DNA from: Hydractinia symbiolongicarpus
Lineage: Eukaryota; Cnidaria; Hydrozoa; Anthoathecata; Hydractiniidae
NCBI RefSeq assembly: GCF_029227915.1
Contig: NC_079886.1
Coordinates: forward strand, 12,175,501-12,239,500
Direction of reading: 5' to 3'
Length of the DNA: 64,000 nucleotides
A model generated the notes under the pieces. The model worked only from the letters and a program-made list of their open reading frames with translations, did not search any database and was not told the origin of the DNA. The translations under genes were made by a program, and so were the position numbers. This document shows, piece after piece, positions 44,965 through 55,086 of this stretch (position 1 is its first letter; every line of letters starts with the position of its first letter).

Positions 44965-46239
44965 TGTTGCTAAGAAATATAAAGAGCTCTTTTTCAGGGA
45001 AAAAAAATTTATTAAGGAGCATAGCGAAAAAGTGTTTGTTGTTTTTTAAAGATGGTGCCCAGCGTAAATGGTGCCGTTTCCAGTCGAGAATAAATCTTCC
45101 TACACCTCTTAGCCACGTGATACATTATTTACCTTGACTAATATCACATGACCTTTTCTCGGACACATACCGCCTCACACTCAAACTTTCGTTAATCTAA
45201 GCTATATCAAGGACTTGTTGTTATGATAAAAAAAAACGAAGAAAGAAAGAGTATGTTAATCTAGCTAGTATATCACTATTTTTTTTACATGTAATGAACC
45301 CCTTTCTAGCCTGACTCACACCTAAACCTAGCTCGCATATATATCACTATCTTAAGCTAGCTAGCTTAAAATCAGCATAAAATCAGCTGCATAGAAAAAT
45401 TCTTTTGGACAGCTATTTCTAACAAACTAGATAGCTAGCTATATACATATACTACACAGTGAGTGAGATAATTATATTCTGTATTCTGTAGGAATGCCCT
45501 CTCACAAAGATTGTTCTAGCTACAATCGTCCACAAAATTTGTTGTCTCTGGCAATTTTATACCAAAAACTAAGAACCAAAAAGTTTAGCAAAGTCAGCAA
45601 AAGAACATATAGGTAGCCACATATTTTGCAGATAGTACATTCCATCCACACTCATGATCAATGTTTATATAAAGGTTAAAGTGGTCAAATATAATTGTTT
45701 ACTCTGCTCAGCCACAAAGGGCACTTTTTAACATTAAGGGGGGAATGGAGAGCCATATTTTTATGGACGATTGTAGCTATATTGTACGCACGTCAGGAAA
45801 TAAACTTTTTTTACCATACCGGTTAGCATACAATAGTGCGGCTAAAGTTACGCAAAGTGAAATTATTTCAATTTATAGCTATATAGCTATAAATATCAGG
45901 AAACTTTTTCAACATCAAAATTAGTTATTACAGAGGCGTTTTAAATTCTCATGTAATTGTCAACATGTATTGAAAAAATTAAATATATTTGTTATATATT
46001 TGTTATTTAATTTCCCAATATGTATACAGATAATGTCACGAGAATTTCTGTTTCTGTAACTTGACATGAACTTTCGCCAATGCAGTATATCAAGCTTCAG
46101 TCCAGCTCTGGCTAGGTTTGCTACCTAATAATTGCTAGCCTAATTAATCTTTATTCTTTTAAAGTTTTTGTTCAATTTGGAATAAGAGCTTTTTATGCTA
46201 CTGTCATGAAAATAAACATATATATACTGCTGTTTGATT
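44965..46239. other. Non-coding, with AGCT tracts
   Basis: No gene seen. AGCT/TAGCTAGCTA tracts at about 45330-45440 and elsewhere; otherwise AT-rich. Confidence 0.45.
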
Positions 46240-46720
46240 TTTACCTGGACTGGGTAACAACGGGCTGTTTTCGATGTTTTAATTTAAGCCGAAGTTGCAA
46301 TAAAGTTTTTATGGAAAATGTGTTACCCCTATGTGATGTCAAGATTAATTTTTGATCTTTCACGGGAACTTTATCCATAAAATGTTGCAGAATTCTTTTT
46401 GCGTTAAGAGGGTAAAACAAATAAAGTGTGTTTTTATTTTTAAATGTTACAAAATTTTCCAAGTAAAATTGTTTTAGGTGCATAGGATAACAACAGGTTG
46501 TTAACTGTCTGTTTGTTTGAACTAAAGTTAGGATAGTTTTTTAGAAGTGGGTATTATGCCAAAACGTATGTGCGAAACAGTATAATACCTATACAAATCT
46601 CTCAGCCCAGTGTTAACAACAAGCTGTTACCTGTGTTTCTATTTAACAGAAGCTGCGCTAATTTTTTGTTTGAAATGGTATTAAACCTATATGGATGTGC
46701 GGCATTGGTTACCTAAACTA
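46240..46720 (+). repeat. Diverged repeat family with internal repetition
   Basis: GGGTAACAACGGGCTGTTTTC, TTTAAGCCGAAGTTGCAATA and AAAGTTTTTATGGAAAATGTG (46256-46335) match the reverse complement of 61855-61985. Related, more diverged units follow at about 46487 (TAACAACAGGTTGTTAAC) and 46613 (TTAACAACAAGCTGTTACC, with AGAAGCTGCGCTAA), each followed by a 'GGTATTA..CCTATAT' word. Probably a short tandemly repeated transposon segment. Confidence 0.75.
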
Positions 46721-47087
46721 AGCGCTCACCCTGGATTGAAATTCACGTTTTAAGTTTTGCAAGAAACATTTTGAGAAATTCGTCAAGATGGGCACAACAA
46801 ACTGTATTTTTGAAGAAAATTATTATTTGAAAAATATACACCTGAAACATCTTACTGTTGTGTGTGCACATAATTTACATAATTTATGATATACTGCATA
46901 CTTGTACTAAAGCGCACAGTTTACAAAACGTATAAATCGCTCTACACCAGAGGTTTAATACCAGGTGTTATAGTTACTTGTGACTAAACCAGACATTTCA
47001 ACGCCAGGTCGCCCTGCCTAGTTAGTAAAAGACTATGTGAGCATATATAAGATGCACATGTAAAGTTTTTCATATATATATATTCAT
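46721..47087. other. Non-coding
   Basis: No gene seen. Confidence 0.4.
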
Positions 47088-47156
47088 GCCCTGTTGGTCT
47101 AATTGCTATGACACTCATGCAAATGAGAGATCCAGGTTCAAATCCTGGACAGGGCT
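47088..47156 (+). ncRNA. tRNA-like SINE head without an anticodon loop, copy 2
   Basis: Same 69-nt fold as 43216-43284: acceptor GCCCTGT/ACAGGGC, T arm CCAGG-TTCAAAT-CCTGG, anticodon arm CTCAT-GCAA-ATGAG. It differs at six positions; five are CpG to TpG/CpA transitions, including the matched pair that keeps the acceptor stem perfect. The 3' flank (AGGAAAAACATAATTA, ACAACCACGTAA) also resembles copy 1. The B-box is weakened to GGTTCAAATCC, still a usable consensus. Confidence 0.75.
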
Positions 47157-47319
47157 AGGAAAAACATAATTATCTTGCACTTACAACAACCACGTAAAAG
47201 TTTTGCATTTTTCGTGGACTTCTCTGATTATTTCTATATATTGACTTTTTAATGTTGTTGTCATTGGAACCAAGTTAACTTTTAATCTCAGATTTATTAA
47301 AAATTGATAGTTTTTTGGC

Positions 47320-47687
47320 GTTATGACCGATTGTTTAAATATTTGTATTGGCACATTAATTCTGCTAACATGATTCACTGTATATATATTGACCGGATAT
47401 AAATTTGAGAGCTTTGTTTGAGCTACTGAATTTGAAATATTTGCATCTCAATATTTTCTATACTCCTGGATTAATATGATACATATCTTAGATATATTGA
47501 GTATACAAATCTTTGAGTTGTAGGGGGGGGGTTCTATTAAGGTGCCTGCCCCTGCCTTGCTGTTCCCTTGCCTTGCCTAACCCTGCTTTGCTGATTCCTC
47601 TTCCTGTTTCCTTGCCTGGCTTTGGCCGTGCCTTTCCTTGGCCGTGCTTAATGCCTTGGCAACCTCTCCGCAACACTTTCTATATTG
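47320..47687 (+). repeat. CT-rich dispersed repeat, copy C
   Basis: It begins TTATGACCGATTGTTTAAAT and ends GCAACACTTTCTATATTG like copy A, with a shorter CT-rich tail. It lies 163 bp downstream of the tRNA-like head at 47088. Frames in the tail are not genes. Confidence 0.88.
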
Positions 47688-47905
47688 ATTTTATACTATC
47701 ATTGCTTAGTAATGCTTTTTATCAAAATTTCCACTTTGAAAACAACATGATACTGATACAGCTCCTCCGCCATTTTAATACGAGCAGCTTCCTCCTGTTC
47801 GTCACAGACTGGCCGCCTCACCAAAATGTTTTGTATGACGCAGATTTCTAGGATAGTCTTTTTGACTAAGTGTACATTCTTATAAAAAAACGGCGTGTAT
47901 TTCAG

Positions 47906-48058
47906 ACCTTGAACGATATGTTGCAATGTTCAGCACAGGATCAACGTTATTTGAAAAACAAAATGGGTGCTTGCTTGCAGAATCTTTTAAATTTGTCTAT
48001 GCTGCAATTGCATACCGAAGACTTACAACTGGTTTCTCAGCCTTCTTCGATTAACTAA
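47906..48058 (+). other. Possible 3'-terminal coding exon, unknown gene
   Basis: After an acceptor-like GGCGTGTATTTCAG (ending 47905) an open frame of 50 codons runs TLNDMLQCSAQDQRYLKNKM, GACLQNLLNLSMLQLHTEDL, QLVSQPSSIN and stops at 48056-48058. The composition is protein-like, with Leu-rich helices and two Cys. No upstream exon could be assigned; a minus-strand frame at about 47733-47850 (RRPVCDEQEEAARIKMAEEL) also looks coding. The exon would be tail-to-tail with the gene at 48163-48729. Speculative. Confidence 0.25.
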
Positions 48059-48162
48059 ACTTATTGCAAATCCTAATCGGAAAAGTAAATCAGGGATGGT
48101 ATACATCTAAAAATACATATATTGAAACTAAAAATGTAGCATACAGCAATACTAATATAATG

Positions 48163-48729
48163 TTATTTTCCAATTTCAAAAAAACTTGGACGCAAATCTT
48201 TTTTACAACGCTTAGAGAATTGTCTTTTAATTGTAACATAACCGCCATTATTCTCCATAGCTTTCAGACCAAATGTTTTTGGAATACCGTTTTGATAGCT
48301 ATCCGCAATGACTTCATTGGGTGATCGTATTCTTGCGCTCTGACGAAAAATACTTCCACGTGCATGTGTCTCTTTTTCCGAGCGTTTCTAAAGCAGAGTT
48401 CAAAAAATTATATCATCAGTTATTTCGAGAGTTATTTCTAGTCTCAACGAGATGGAGCACGTTTAATATGTAACCTCACGTGCCAGAAAGTTCTTACTAA
48501 GCTCAGCAGTATTGTCAACATGTGACTTAAATCACAAGTGGCAATTAATGTTGCGAATGGCAAAATTATGAGAATTCACAATTCTTACCTTATTCGACTC
48601 TGCAATTCTTACTAAGCATCTCACAGAGAAGTAGGGACAGGAAGTTCGAAGCTTATATACACCGGCTTGTGTTTGAACAATAAACATGGCTGATACAATA
48701 ATAGAAAGAGTGACAATGGTTTCTTTCAT
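48163..48729 (-). CDS. Two-exon gene for a 121-aa secreted protein, possible peptide precursor
   Basis: Exon 1 (48729-48589) starts at ATG and encodes MKETIVTLSIIVSAMFIVQT, then QAGVYKLRTSCPYFSVRCLV and RIAESNK. It ends AAG at donor GTAAGAATT (phase 0). Exon 2 (48387-48163) follows acceptor GAACTCTGCTTTAG in frame: KRSEKETHARGSIFRQSARI, RSPNEVIADSYQNGIPKTFG, LKAMENNGGYVTIKRQFSKR, CKKDLRPSFFEIGK, TAA. The intron is 201 bp. The N-terminus is a textbook signal peptide, with predicted cleavage after VQTQA. The mature N-terminal peptide has CPYFSVRC, able to close an eight-residue disulphide ring, and runs to NKKR, a dibasic processing signal spanning the splice junction. Another KR-rich stretch (KRQFSKRCKK) lies near the C-terminus. 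This is compatible with a neuropeptide/hormone precursor or a small basic secreted protein; no C-terminal Gly amidation signal is seen. Family not recognised. A 115-bp MITE lies about 130 bp upstream. Confidence 0.72.
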
Positions 48730-48860
48730 GTTGAGCTGAACGAGAAAGAATAATGTAACGATTAGGAATAAAAGCGATGTTAATAACTGATAAAACAGAG
48801 AAAATTGAGTAATGCTTATGGATAGAATTAATTTAGCTCTTTGAATTTAAAGCTTGCTCC

Positions 48861-48975
48861 CAGTAAACACGAGACGTCTTAAACACGTCTTTAAAACGTC
48901 TTTTAAAGACCAGATGGGACGTCTCTAAGACGTCTCTGACCCGTCTTAAAGCGTAAGACGTCTTTGTGTTTACTG
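48861..48975. mobile_element. 115-bp MITE rich in GACGTCTT
   Basis: CAGTAAACACGAGACGTCTTA at 48861 is mirrored by TAAGACGTCTTTGTGTTTACTG ending at 48975. The interior is built from AAGACGTCT/AGACGTCT/AAACGTCTT words in both orientations. It sits in the presumed promoter region of the secreted-protein gene. Confidence 0.85.
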
Positions 48976-49981
48976 AGCTGTGTGTCCCTAGTTTCTACGA
49001 GACATTTAACGATTAATTTAACTAGTCGTTAACCTGTGGTAAAATATACAAGCTCTCCCATCATAAAATTGTTCACTCTTCGGGGAACCTGATATAAAGT
49101 TGCGCGTAGTCATTTTAAACACACACAATACGGGTGTTAATAAAGGAGAAAGTCGGTAACCGCGGATAAATCCACGGTTTCGCCCGTTCTTCTTATTCTG
49201 CTTAGCTTTGCTTTTCCGTGCATCCGTATTATGACTATAAAATCGCACAGAGACAGAATGTGTGTGATAATATATAGACACGCTGGGTCTAATTACCACC
49301 GTACTAAGGTCTAACTTTAGGAAAAAAAATTTTAAACTTTAAGGATACTTACATGGGATTCTTTAGCAGAAACACAAATCAATATGACGCCAAATGTTGG
49401 TGAATGTTTTCGAAATATGACAACAGAAACTAACAATAGCAATTAATATAAAATTAAAATTAGAACATCGTGGGCACATTAACAGGGGTATCATTTGAGT
49501 GTTAATTCTGGATAAAATATCCTACCCGAGTCAGACCTTATCTTAGCAAACTTTACCAATAAAAACGCGTGCTGTCAAATTTACTTAAAACACACATTAC
49601 CTTTTCAGGAGAGAATTTCTTATAGTTCGGTGAGCATTGTAGTCTTTTATTTATACCTTAAACAAGAGAGGAAGTTAAATCGTCGTTTTCTTTGTCTCTT
49701 TTTCTGGTTTTTTTAGTTTATCAAAAATTAATATTCCTCGAGAGTTAAGAATGAGAATTAAACTCCGTTTCCTGGGTGGGTGCTAAATTTTAGTGCAAAA
49801 TTTTCTTTTTAATAAAAAAATAAATAAAACTAACAAAACTTGAAGATAGTGATTAATATTGATGATTATTATGAACTTTAACATTTCATCCTTCATGTTT
49901 CCTTTGCAACGTTACTCATTTTACGACACTTACTAACAATAAACACAAGTGCAATACAGGATGAATGTTCTCCGTTCTTTA
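48976..49981. other. Non-coding
   Basis: No supported gene. The minus frame 49018-49299 has repeats and a GC-richer middle (GGTAACCGCGGATAAATCCACGG) but no recognisable domain. Confidence 0.4.
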
Positions 49982-51515
49982 ATTACGGAGTTTTATACCG
50001 CGCAGGTCTGGGCATTAGCGAAGCGCTTTGTAGCGACAAATTTTTGGCTTGTTTTCTTTTGTCTCGATAGCCCAAATAATTTTTATGGTCAGTTTTTAAT
50101 ACCTATTCTGGTTAGTGTTACGAAAAGAGGCAGAAATGCAAAATCCTGCCTGGTGTTTCTTCAACTAATTTTTTGCTTTTAACTGACGTTTTTCCTTTTA
50201 ATAACACGTTTAAATGGTGTTGCTAGGCTTTTTTGTGGTATATTGACACGGGTAAGATGTTGGAATCAAAGGAAACTTAAATTACTGACTTTTACAGACA
50301 GACAAAAGAGGAGATTGTTGATGATGTTGGCTTTAGCCGCTAGCTACCTATAGCTGTAGCAAGCTATCATTATCAGTGCACTTTGGCAAGAAGAAATAAA
50401 AATTACAGCTAGCTAGAAAGACTTGAAGGACGTTTTCCTACCGTAAGCTATAGCTAGCTATTATATAGCTATGGATCTGCAAGTTTGACATGGATTAACG
50501 TGGTAGAGCAATACATATAGAATTTATTTTTAAAGTATAGCTAACTAGCTATAGAAAAAAGAGCACAGGTGCACAGACGAAAACAGTTAAAGTCACGAAA
50601 TTTGTTTAAAAAGTTATTTTCCATTTATTTGTTTATTTTAACTACAGTATATTATTTTATTTTTCACAGCGGTTGCAACTTTGTATTTTACAGATTAGAA
50701 TTATTCCAATGCAAAATTGAGGTGTAGCAATTTTTAAGGTTAAGTTTTGTTCGAACTGCACTGTTTGATGTTTCTTGAAGTTGAGTGATATTAGAAATGA
50801 GTTTTTATGATCCTATTTTTAGCACTGGGCACTTGCCCACCTATATTACTGTAACGGATAAGGCTACGATATATATGAGTGACCCAGCAGTGACCCCTAC
50901 AGCTAAGAAAAACTACATCTAGACAGATACACAACCAGCTTTGACAATTTTTAATCTGGTGTATAAAAAATGTGGGTAGCCCAGCCCTGGTTAGTTAAAT
51001 AAAGTTTCTAGCAAACACAAAATAAGAATTTTTGGAATGTTTTTTTAATATTATAGGTATTTGTTTAATGAGCTACATTATTCTTGCTGTGCTATATAAA
51101 TCTTGCATGACATGCTAGCAATTCCACTTTCATCAGCACTGTGATATTTTTAAAACAATAGTAAAAACTTGTGATGTAACTAGCTACCAAAAATAAGGTT
51201 TCTTTCTCTTTTGACTGCCAACTTTTCATGATGAGTGCACCCCACAACTTGAAGCAATTAATAAGCAAGTTTAGGTCTTGAACTTTCATAATATACACCC
51301 TTATGTCAGTACTGAGCATCCTTTCTTTATATAATTGTAAAATCAATATATCGCACCAGTTTAAGAAGTGAAAATACAAATGAAAAAGTGACTAATTCTC
51401 TGCGTGCTGCACGTTTTCCCTAGCAAATGCCTTACACTCTGCGGGGGGATATAAAAATTTGTCCCTACAAGCGCTTCGCCAGTGCCCAGACCTGCGCGTT
51501 ATGAAACTCCGTAAT
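49982..51515. mobile_element. 1.5-kb DNA transposon derivative with ~64-bp TIRs
   Basis: The left end (49982-50045) reads ATTACGGAGTTTTATACCGC, GCAGGTCTGGGCATTAGCGA, AGCGCTTTGTAGCGACAAAT. The right end (51452-51515), read inward on the reverse strand, is ATTACGGAGTTTCATAACGC, GCAGGTCTGGGCACTGGCGA, AGCGCTTGTAGGGACAAAT. The interior is AT-rich with AGCT tracts and no transposase frame, so it is non-autonomous. Target duplication not clear. Confidence 0.88.
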
Positions 51516-52404
51516 AGCACTCGAAAACAAAGAACGCTTCCATTTTTATGTTCGTCTTGCATATTCTATTTACTGTTCGTTTTTTAATAAAAATAATCAG
51601 TCCTATTAAGATACAATTTAGACCAGAAATGGTATTAGCTACGTGCCAAATTTGTGACATCGCCAACATTTTCATCGCGCTATTTACTGTGTTTTTATTT
51701 GTGTGTAAACGATGCAGTTTAAAATTTTTGGCCAATTTTGGTTGCAAACGATATTAGGATTAATTTATATGAAAAAGTGAAACATTTAATCAGATGAAGA
51801 TTGCAAATAGGTGTTTGTTACGCTTTCACGAAATTGACATACGGTGACTTATAAGGAAACAATAAAAAGACTATGAAAAAAAGTGAAATCAAAAATTAAT
51901 AATCTTATATTTGATCAGAATAAAGTGCCTACTCTGAATGGATTTCCGCTATAGATTTTCATGCATAATTAACATTTTGGATGTTTTTAAATAATATACA
52001 TTTATAACTATTTAATAAAAGTCGTTTTTCAAAAGATGGATAAATTTTGTTACTTTACCTATGCTTTTTTTATTTTATACTTTTTATTCCTTGTCACGTG
52101 TTTGGTTCCAGAGATTTTTGCGACATTCATTTATTACGTAAATTGGTTCTTTTAAAGGTAGGTTAAGCCAGCACTGTTATTGTATAGTTTATATATGACA
52201 GTTTAAAAAACATTTGCAGATCGTAATTGCTATTACAAAGCAGTTATAATTTCCCCTTTTATCGCTAACAAAACAGCTGTTTTAAGCGTTACTATCATAC
52301 GGATTTTTACCGAAAACTTGCTAATCCAGATATGATACTATCTTAAAATTGCTTTAGGATGACTCTTTAATTAAAATATGGTCGTTTTCTTCCAAGTACA
52401 GTTA
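51516..52404. other. Non-coding
   Basis: No gene seen. Opposite-strand frames at 51499-51757 overlap completely and look like chance. Confidence 0.4.
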
Positions 52405-53405
52405 ACAGAGACCGTTGTGTGTCGGTAACAGATATCGTGTGTGTCTGTAACAGAGATTATTGCGTGTCGGTAACAGAGATCATTGCGTGTGGGTAACAGA
52501 GATCATTGCGTGTCGGTAACAGAGATCGTTGCGTGTGGGTAACAGAGATCATTGCGTGTCGGTAACAGAGATTGTTGTGTGTCGATAACAGAGATAGTTG
52601 CGTGTCCGTAACAAAGATCGTCATGTGTTGGTAGCAGAGATCGCCGTGTGTAGGTATCAGAGATCGTTGTGTGTCGGTAACAGAGATCGTTGTGTGTCGG
52701 TAACAGAGATCGTTGTGTGTCGGTAACAGAGATCGCCGTGTGTAGGTATCAGAGATCGTTGTGTGTCTGTAACAGAGATCGTTGTGTGTTGGTAACAGAG
52801 ATCGTTGTGTGTCGGTAACAGAGATCGTTGTGTGTCGGTAACAGAGATCGTTGTGTGTCGGTAACAGAGATCGTTGTGTGTAGGTATCAGAGATCGTTGT
52901 GTGTCGGTAACAGAGATCGTTGTGTGTCGGTAACAGAGATCGTTGTGTGTCGGTAACAGAGATCGTTGCGTGTGGGTAACAGAGATCGTTGTGTGTCTGT
53001 AACAGAGATCGTTGTGTGTCGGTAACAGAGATCGTTGTGTGTCGGTAACAGAGATCGTTGTGTGTCGGTAACAGAGATCGTTGCGTGTGGGTAACAGAGA
53101 TCGTTGTGTGTCTGTAACAGAGATCGTTGTGTGTCGGTAACAGAGATCGTTGTGTGTCTGTAACAGAGATCGTTGTGTGTCGGTGACAGAGATCGTTGTG
53201 TGTCGGTAACAGAGATCGTTGTGTGTAGGTATCAGAGATCGTTGTGTGTCGGTAACAGAGATCGTTGTGTGTCGGTAACAGTGATCGTTGTGTGTCGGTA
53301 ACAGAGATCGTTGTGTGTCTGTAACATGGAGAGCGTTGTGTGTCGGTAGCAGAGATCGTTGTGTGTCGGTAACAGAGAGCATTGTGTGGTTAACAGAAAC
53401 CAGTG
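52405..53405 (+). repeat. 23-bp minisatellite, about 43 units
   Basis: The unit is GTAACAGAGATCGTTGTGTG followed by TCG. The central part (about 52660-53330) is nearly perfect; variants (CGCCGTGTGTAGGTATCAG, GCGTGTGGG, TCTGTAACAG) recur in blocks, suggesting higher-order expansion. Because 23 is not a multiple of three and no phase contains a stop, the minus strand shows an artefactual 253-codon frame cycling through three phases. It is not a gene. Confidence 0.97.
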
Positions 53406-54025
53406 TGTTTCGGTACATAATGGCGTAAACATAAGGAAACTACAGGTTTCAAATTCCCTTTTTTGAACTAGTTAGTTAATGTTGGTTAGTTTTATCGTTT
53501 GCAAATTGCGAAAATGTTCTAATAACTGAGGTAAAATAACACCTTAAGAAAACTAATTTTCGCGGATTGAACAGATTTTCGCTGGTATACTAGATTTTGA
53601 AAAAAATATTTTTGCGATCTGATGGAAACCGCCTGTTTTAAGACAAAACAAAGAAGACTAGTTAACAAAAGACTTTTTAAGACTAAAAAAAATGATTTTT
53701 TCAGTATATATGTCTTTAATATTTACTATGAAGCAGTGTAATTGACAAATTTCGCGAACTGTGTGTATCAAAAAAAAATTTGTGCGATTTTTTTTGCTTA
53801 TTAATTGCCCCGAAATACTTTGTGGGTAATATATCTCGCGAGATGGACAAAGGAAAACAAACTTCGCTAGAAAATAGGCTAAAAGGCATATATATCTGAC
53901 GGTATATATTTTTTCAACAATGTTATTCATCACGTGTTCATGTGAAATGCATGTAAAAAACATAGTCCTTATCTACAAATGTTATAAAAATTATAAAATA
54001 CGTGAGGGACATCAAGCATTTTCAT
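53406..54025. other. Non-coding, 3' flank of the unknown spliced gene
   Basis: AT-rich with TTTCGCG/CGCGAA words (53560-53600, 53745-53865). A minus frame at 53658-53963 has AT-biased chance composition. Probably contains the 3'UTR of the gene at 54026-54894. Confidence 0.4.
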
Positions 54026-54894
54026 CTAATGAAGTTCCAGCGTTGGAAGATGTCCAGCAGCCCTTGCCATTTCAGTAACAGCATTTAAAAAATCTTTTTT
54101 TTGTTCTTCCAATGATTTGTCACTCATTGCTTGATTTTTCAAAATTTTTGCCACTTTTTTAGCATGTTTATTGTATTGCTCTTTCCTTAGCTGAGGACAT
54201 ATCGCCATTAACAAGGTTTTTCTTTTACTAGATGTTCCTGGTGATAAATGGTGACAATTGATTCTGATTTTGCTTCTATTGGAGATACCATTAGTAATCG
54301 CTGCAGCTTTGTAAGCTAAAATATCGATAATGCTGTCAATCCATCACGTAAATGCAACGTAAGCCAAATTATTAGAAGATCTCTGCTAAATAAAAAATCT
54401 AGAAATATTTCTTTGCAATTGCTTTAAATTTAGGCAGACAATGGTAATTTTAAGTCGCTCGCTAAAAGCAAAAAAAGTCAACTCTGCATAGCCCGTTAGT
54501 TCTACAGAAAATTAAAAAAATGTAAATTATCGTATTATTGTGTGCATACCATCACCAACTGGACTTCCCATCAGCTCCTTAAGTAGCTCTATATCATAAA
54601 TAAAATAAAAATCTAATACTCCAATCCCTGTATGTTCATTAAGTTGTTTTTTTATATGTTTATTTTTTCAACTTTTTATTAACACAAACCTAAAATAATA
54701 TTATAGTCTGCACAATTGGCAAACTTACTCTGTATGCAAACAAGCTATCTGTGTTTAAATAAGTGACGAACAGCAATGATATAATTCAAAAACAATAAAC
54801 TACATGATTTTTAATGTCTTACTTGTTTCCTTGTTATTCCTATTGTTAATGACAATTGCCTCAGTACTTTCCATAAATTCCAAATCTTCCATAC
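54026..54894 (-). CDS. Spliced gene, at least three exons, unknown basic helical protein (132 aa)
   Basis: Exon A 54894-54823 (acceptor TTTTGGTTTCAG, donor GTAAGA) contains an ATG at 54892 and encodes MEDLEFMESTEAIVINNRNK, ET. Exon B 54588-54550 (acceptor TTATGATATAG, donor GTATGC, 39 nt) adds KLLKELMGSPVGD. Exon C 54315-54026 (acceptor CGATATTTTAG) adds AYKAAAITNGISNRSKIRIN, CHHLSPGTSSKRKTLLMAIC, PQLRKEQYNKHAKKVAKILK, NQAMSDKSLEEQKKDFLNAV, TEMARAAGHLPTLELH and TAG. All junctions are phase 1 and join without stops; both introns are 234 bp. The product is acidic at the start and Lys-rich and helical after residue ~75, with no signal peptide or membrane segment, so probably intracellular. Exon A may be preceded by another coding exon (it begins with two bases before ATG). 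Not recognised. It could be a host gene or part of a domesticated element; it lies just before a BEL/Pao corpse. Confidence 0.6.
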
Positions 54895-55086
54895 CTGAAA
54901 CCAAAACACATGTAATAACAGGATGAATCGAGTAAAGAAATATCCTTGTAACAAAAAAAGGGAAAAAAGTTTCTCTTCTAGCATGGTGTTAAATATTATA
55001 CTAAAGTCACTTTCACTTTTATGCAATATAATTACAGTCTTCCAGCGATCTAAGTGATTTTTCATAGCTTACATCGAGCCGGATAG

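Noticed and set aside
48064-48324. 86-codon plus-strand frame
   Set aside because: Antisense to exon 2 of the secreted-protein gene, whose frame is better supported by splice sites and composition.
52657-53432. 253-codon minus frame of repeated HTTISVTDTQRSL
   Set aside because: 23-bp minisatellite cycling through three phases; no start context, homology or splice signals.
54026-54214. 62-codon minus ORF starting at MLMAIC
   Set aside because: The start is a TTG inside exon C; the frame extends upstream to a splice acceptor at 54316-54317.
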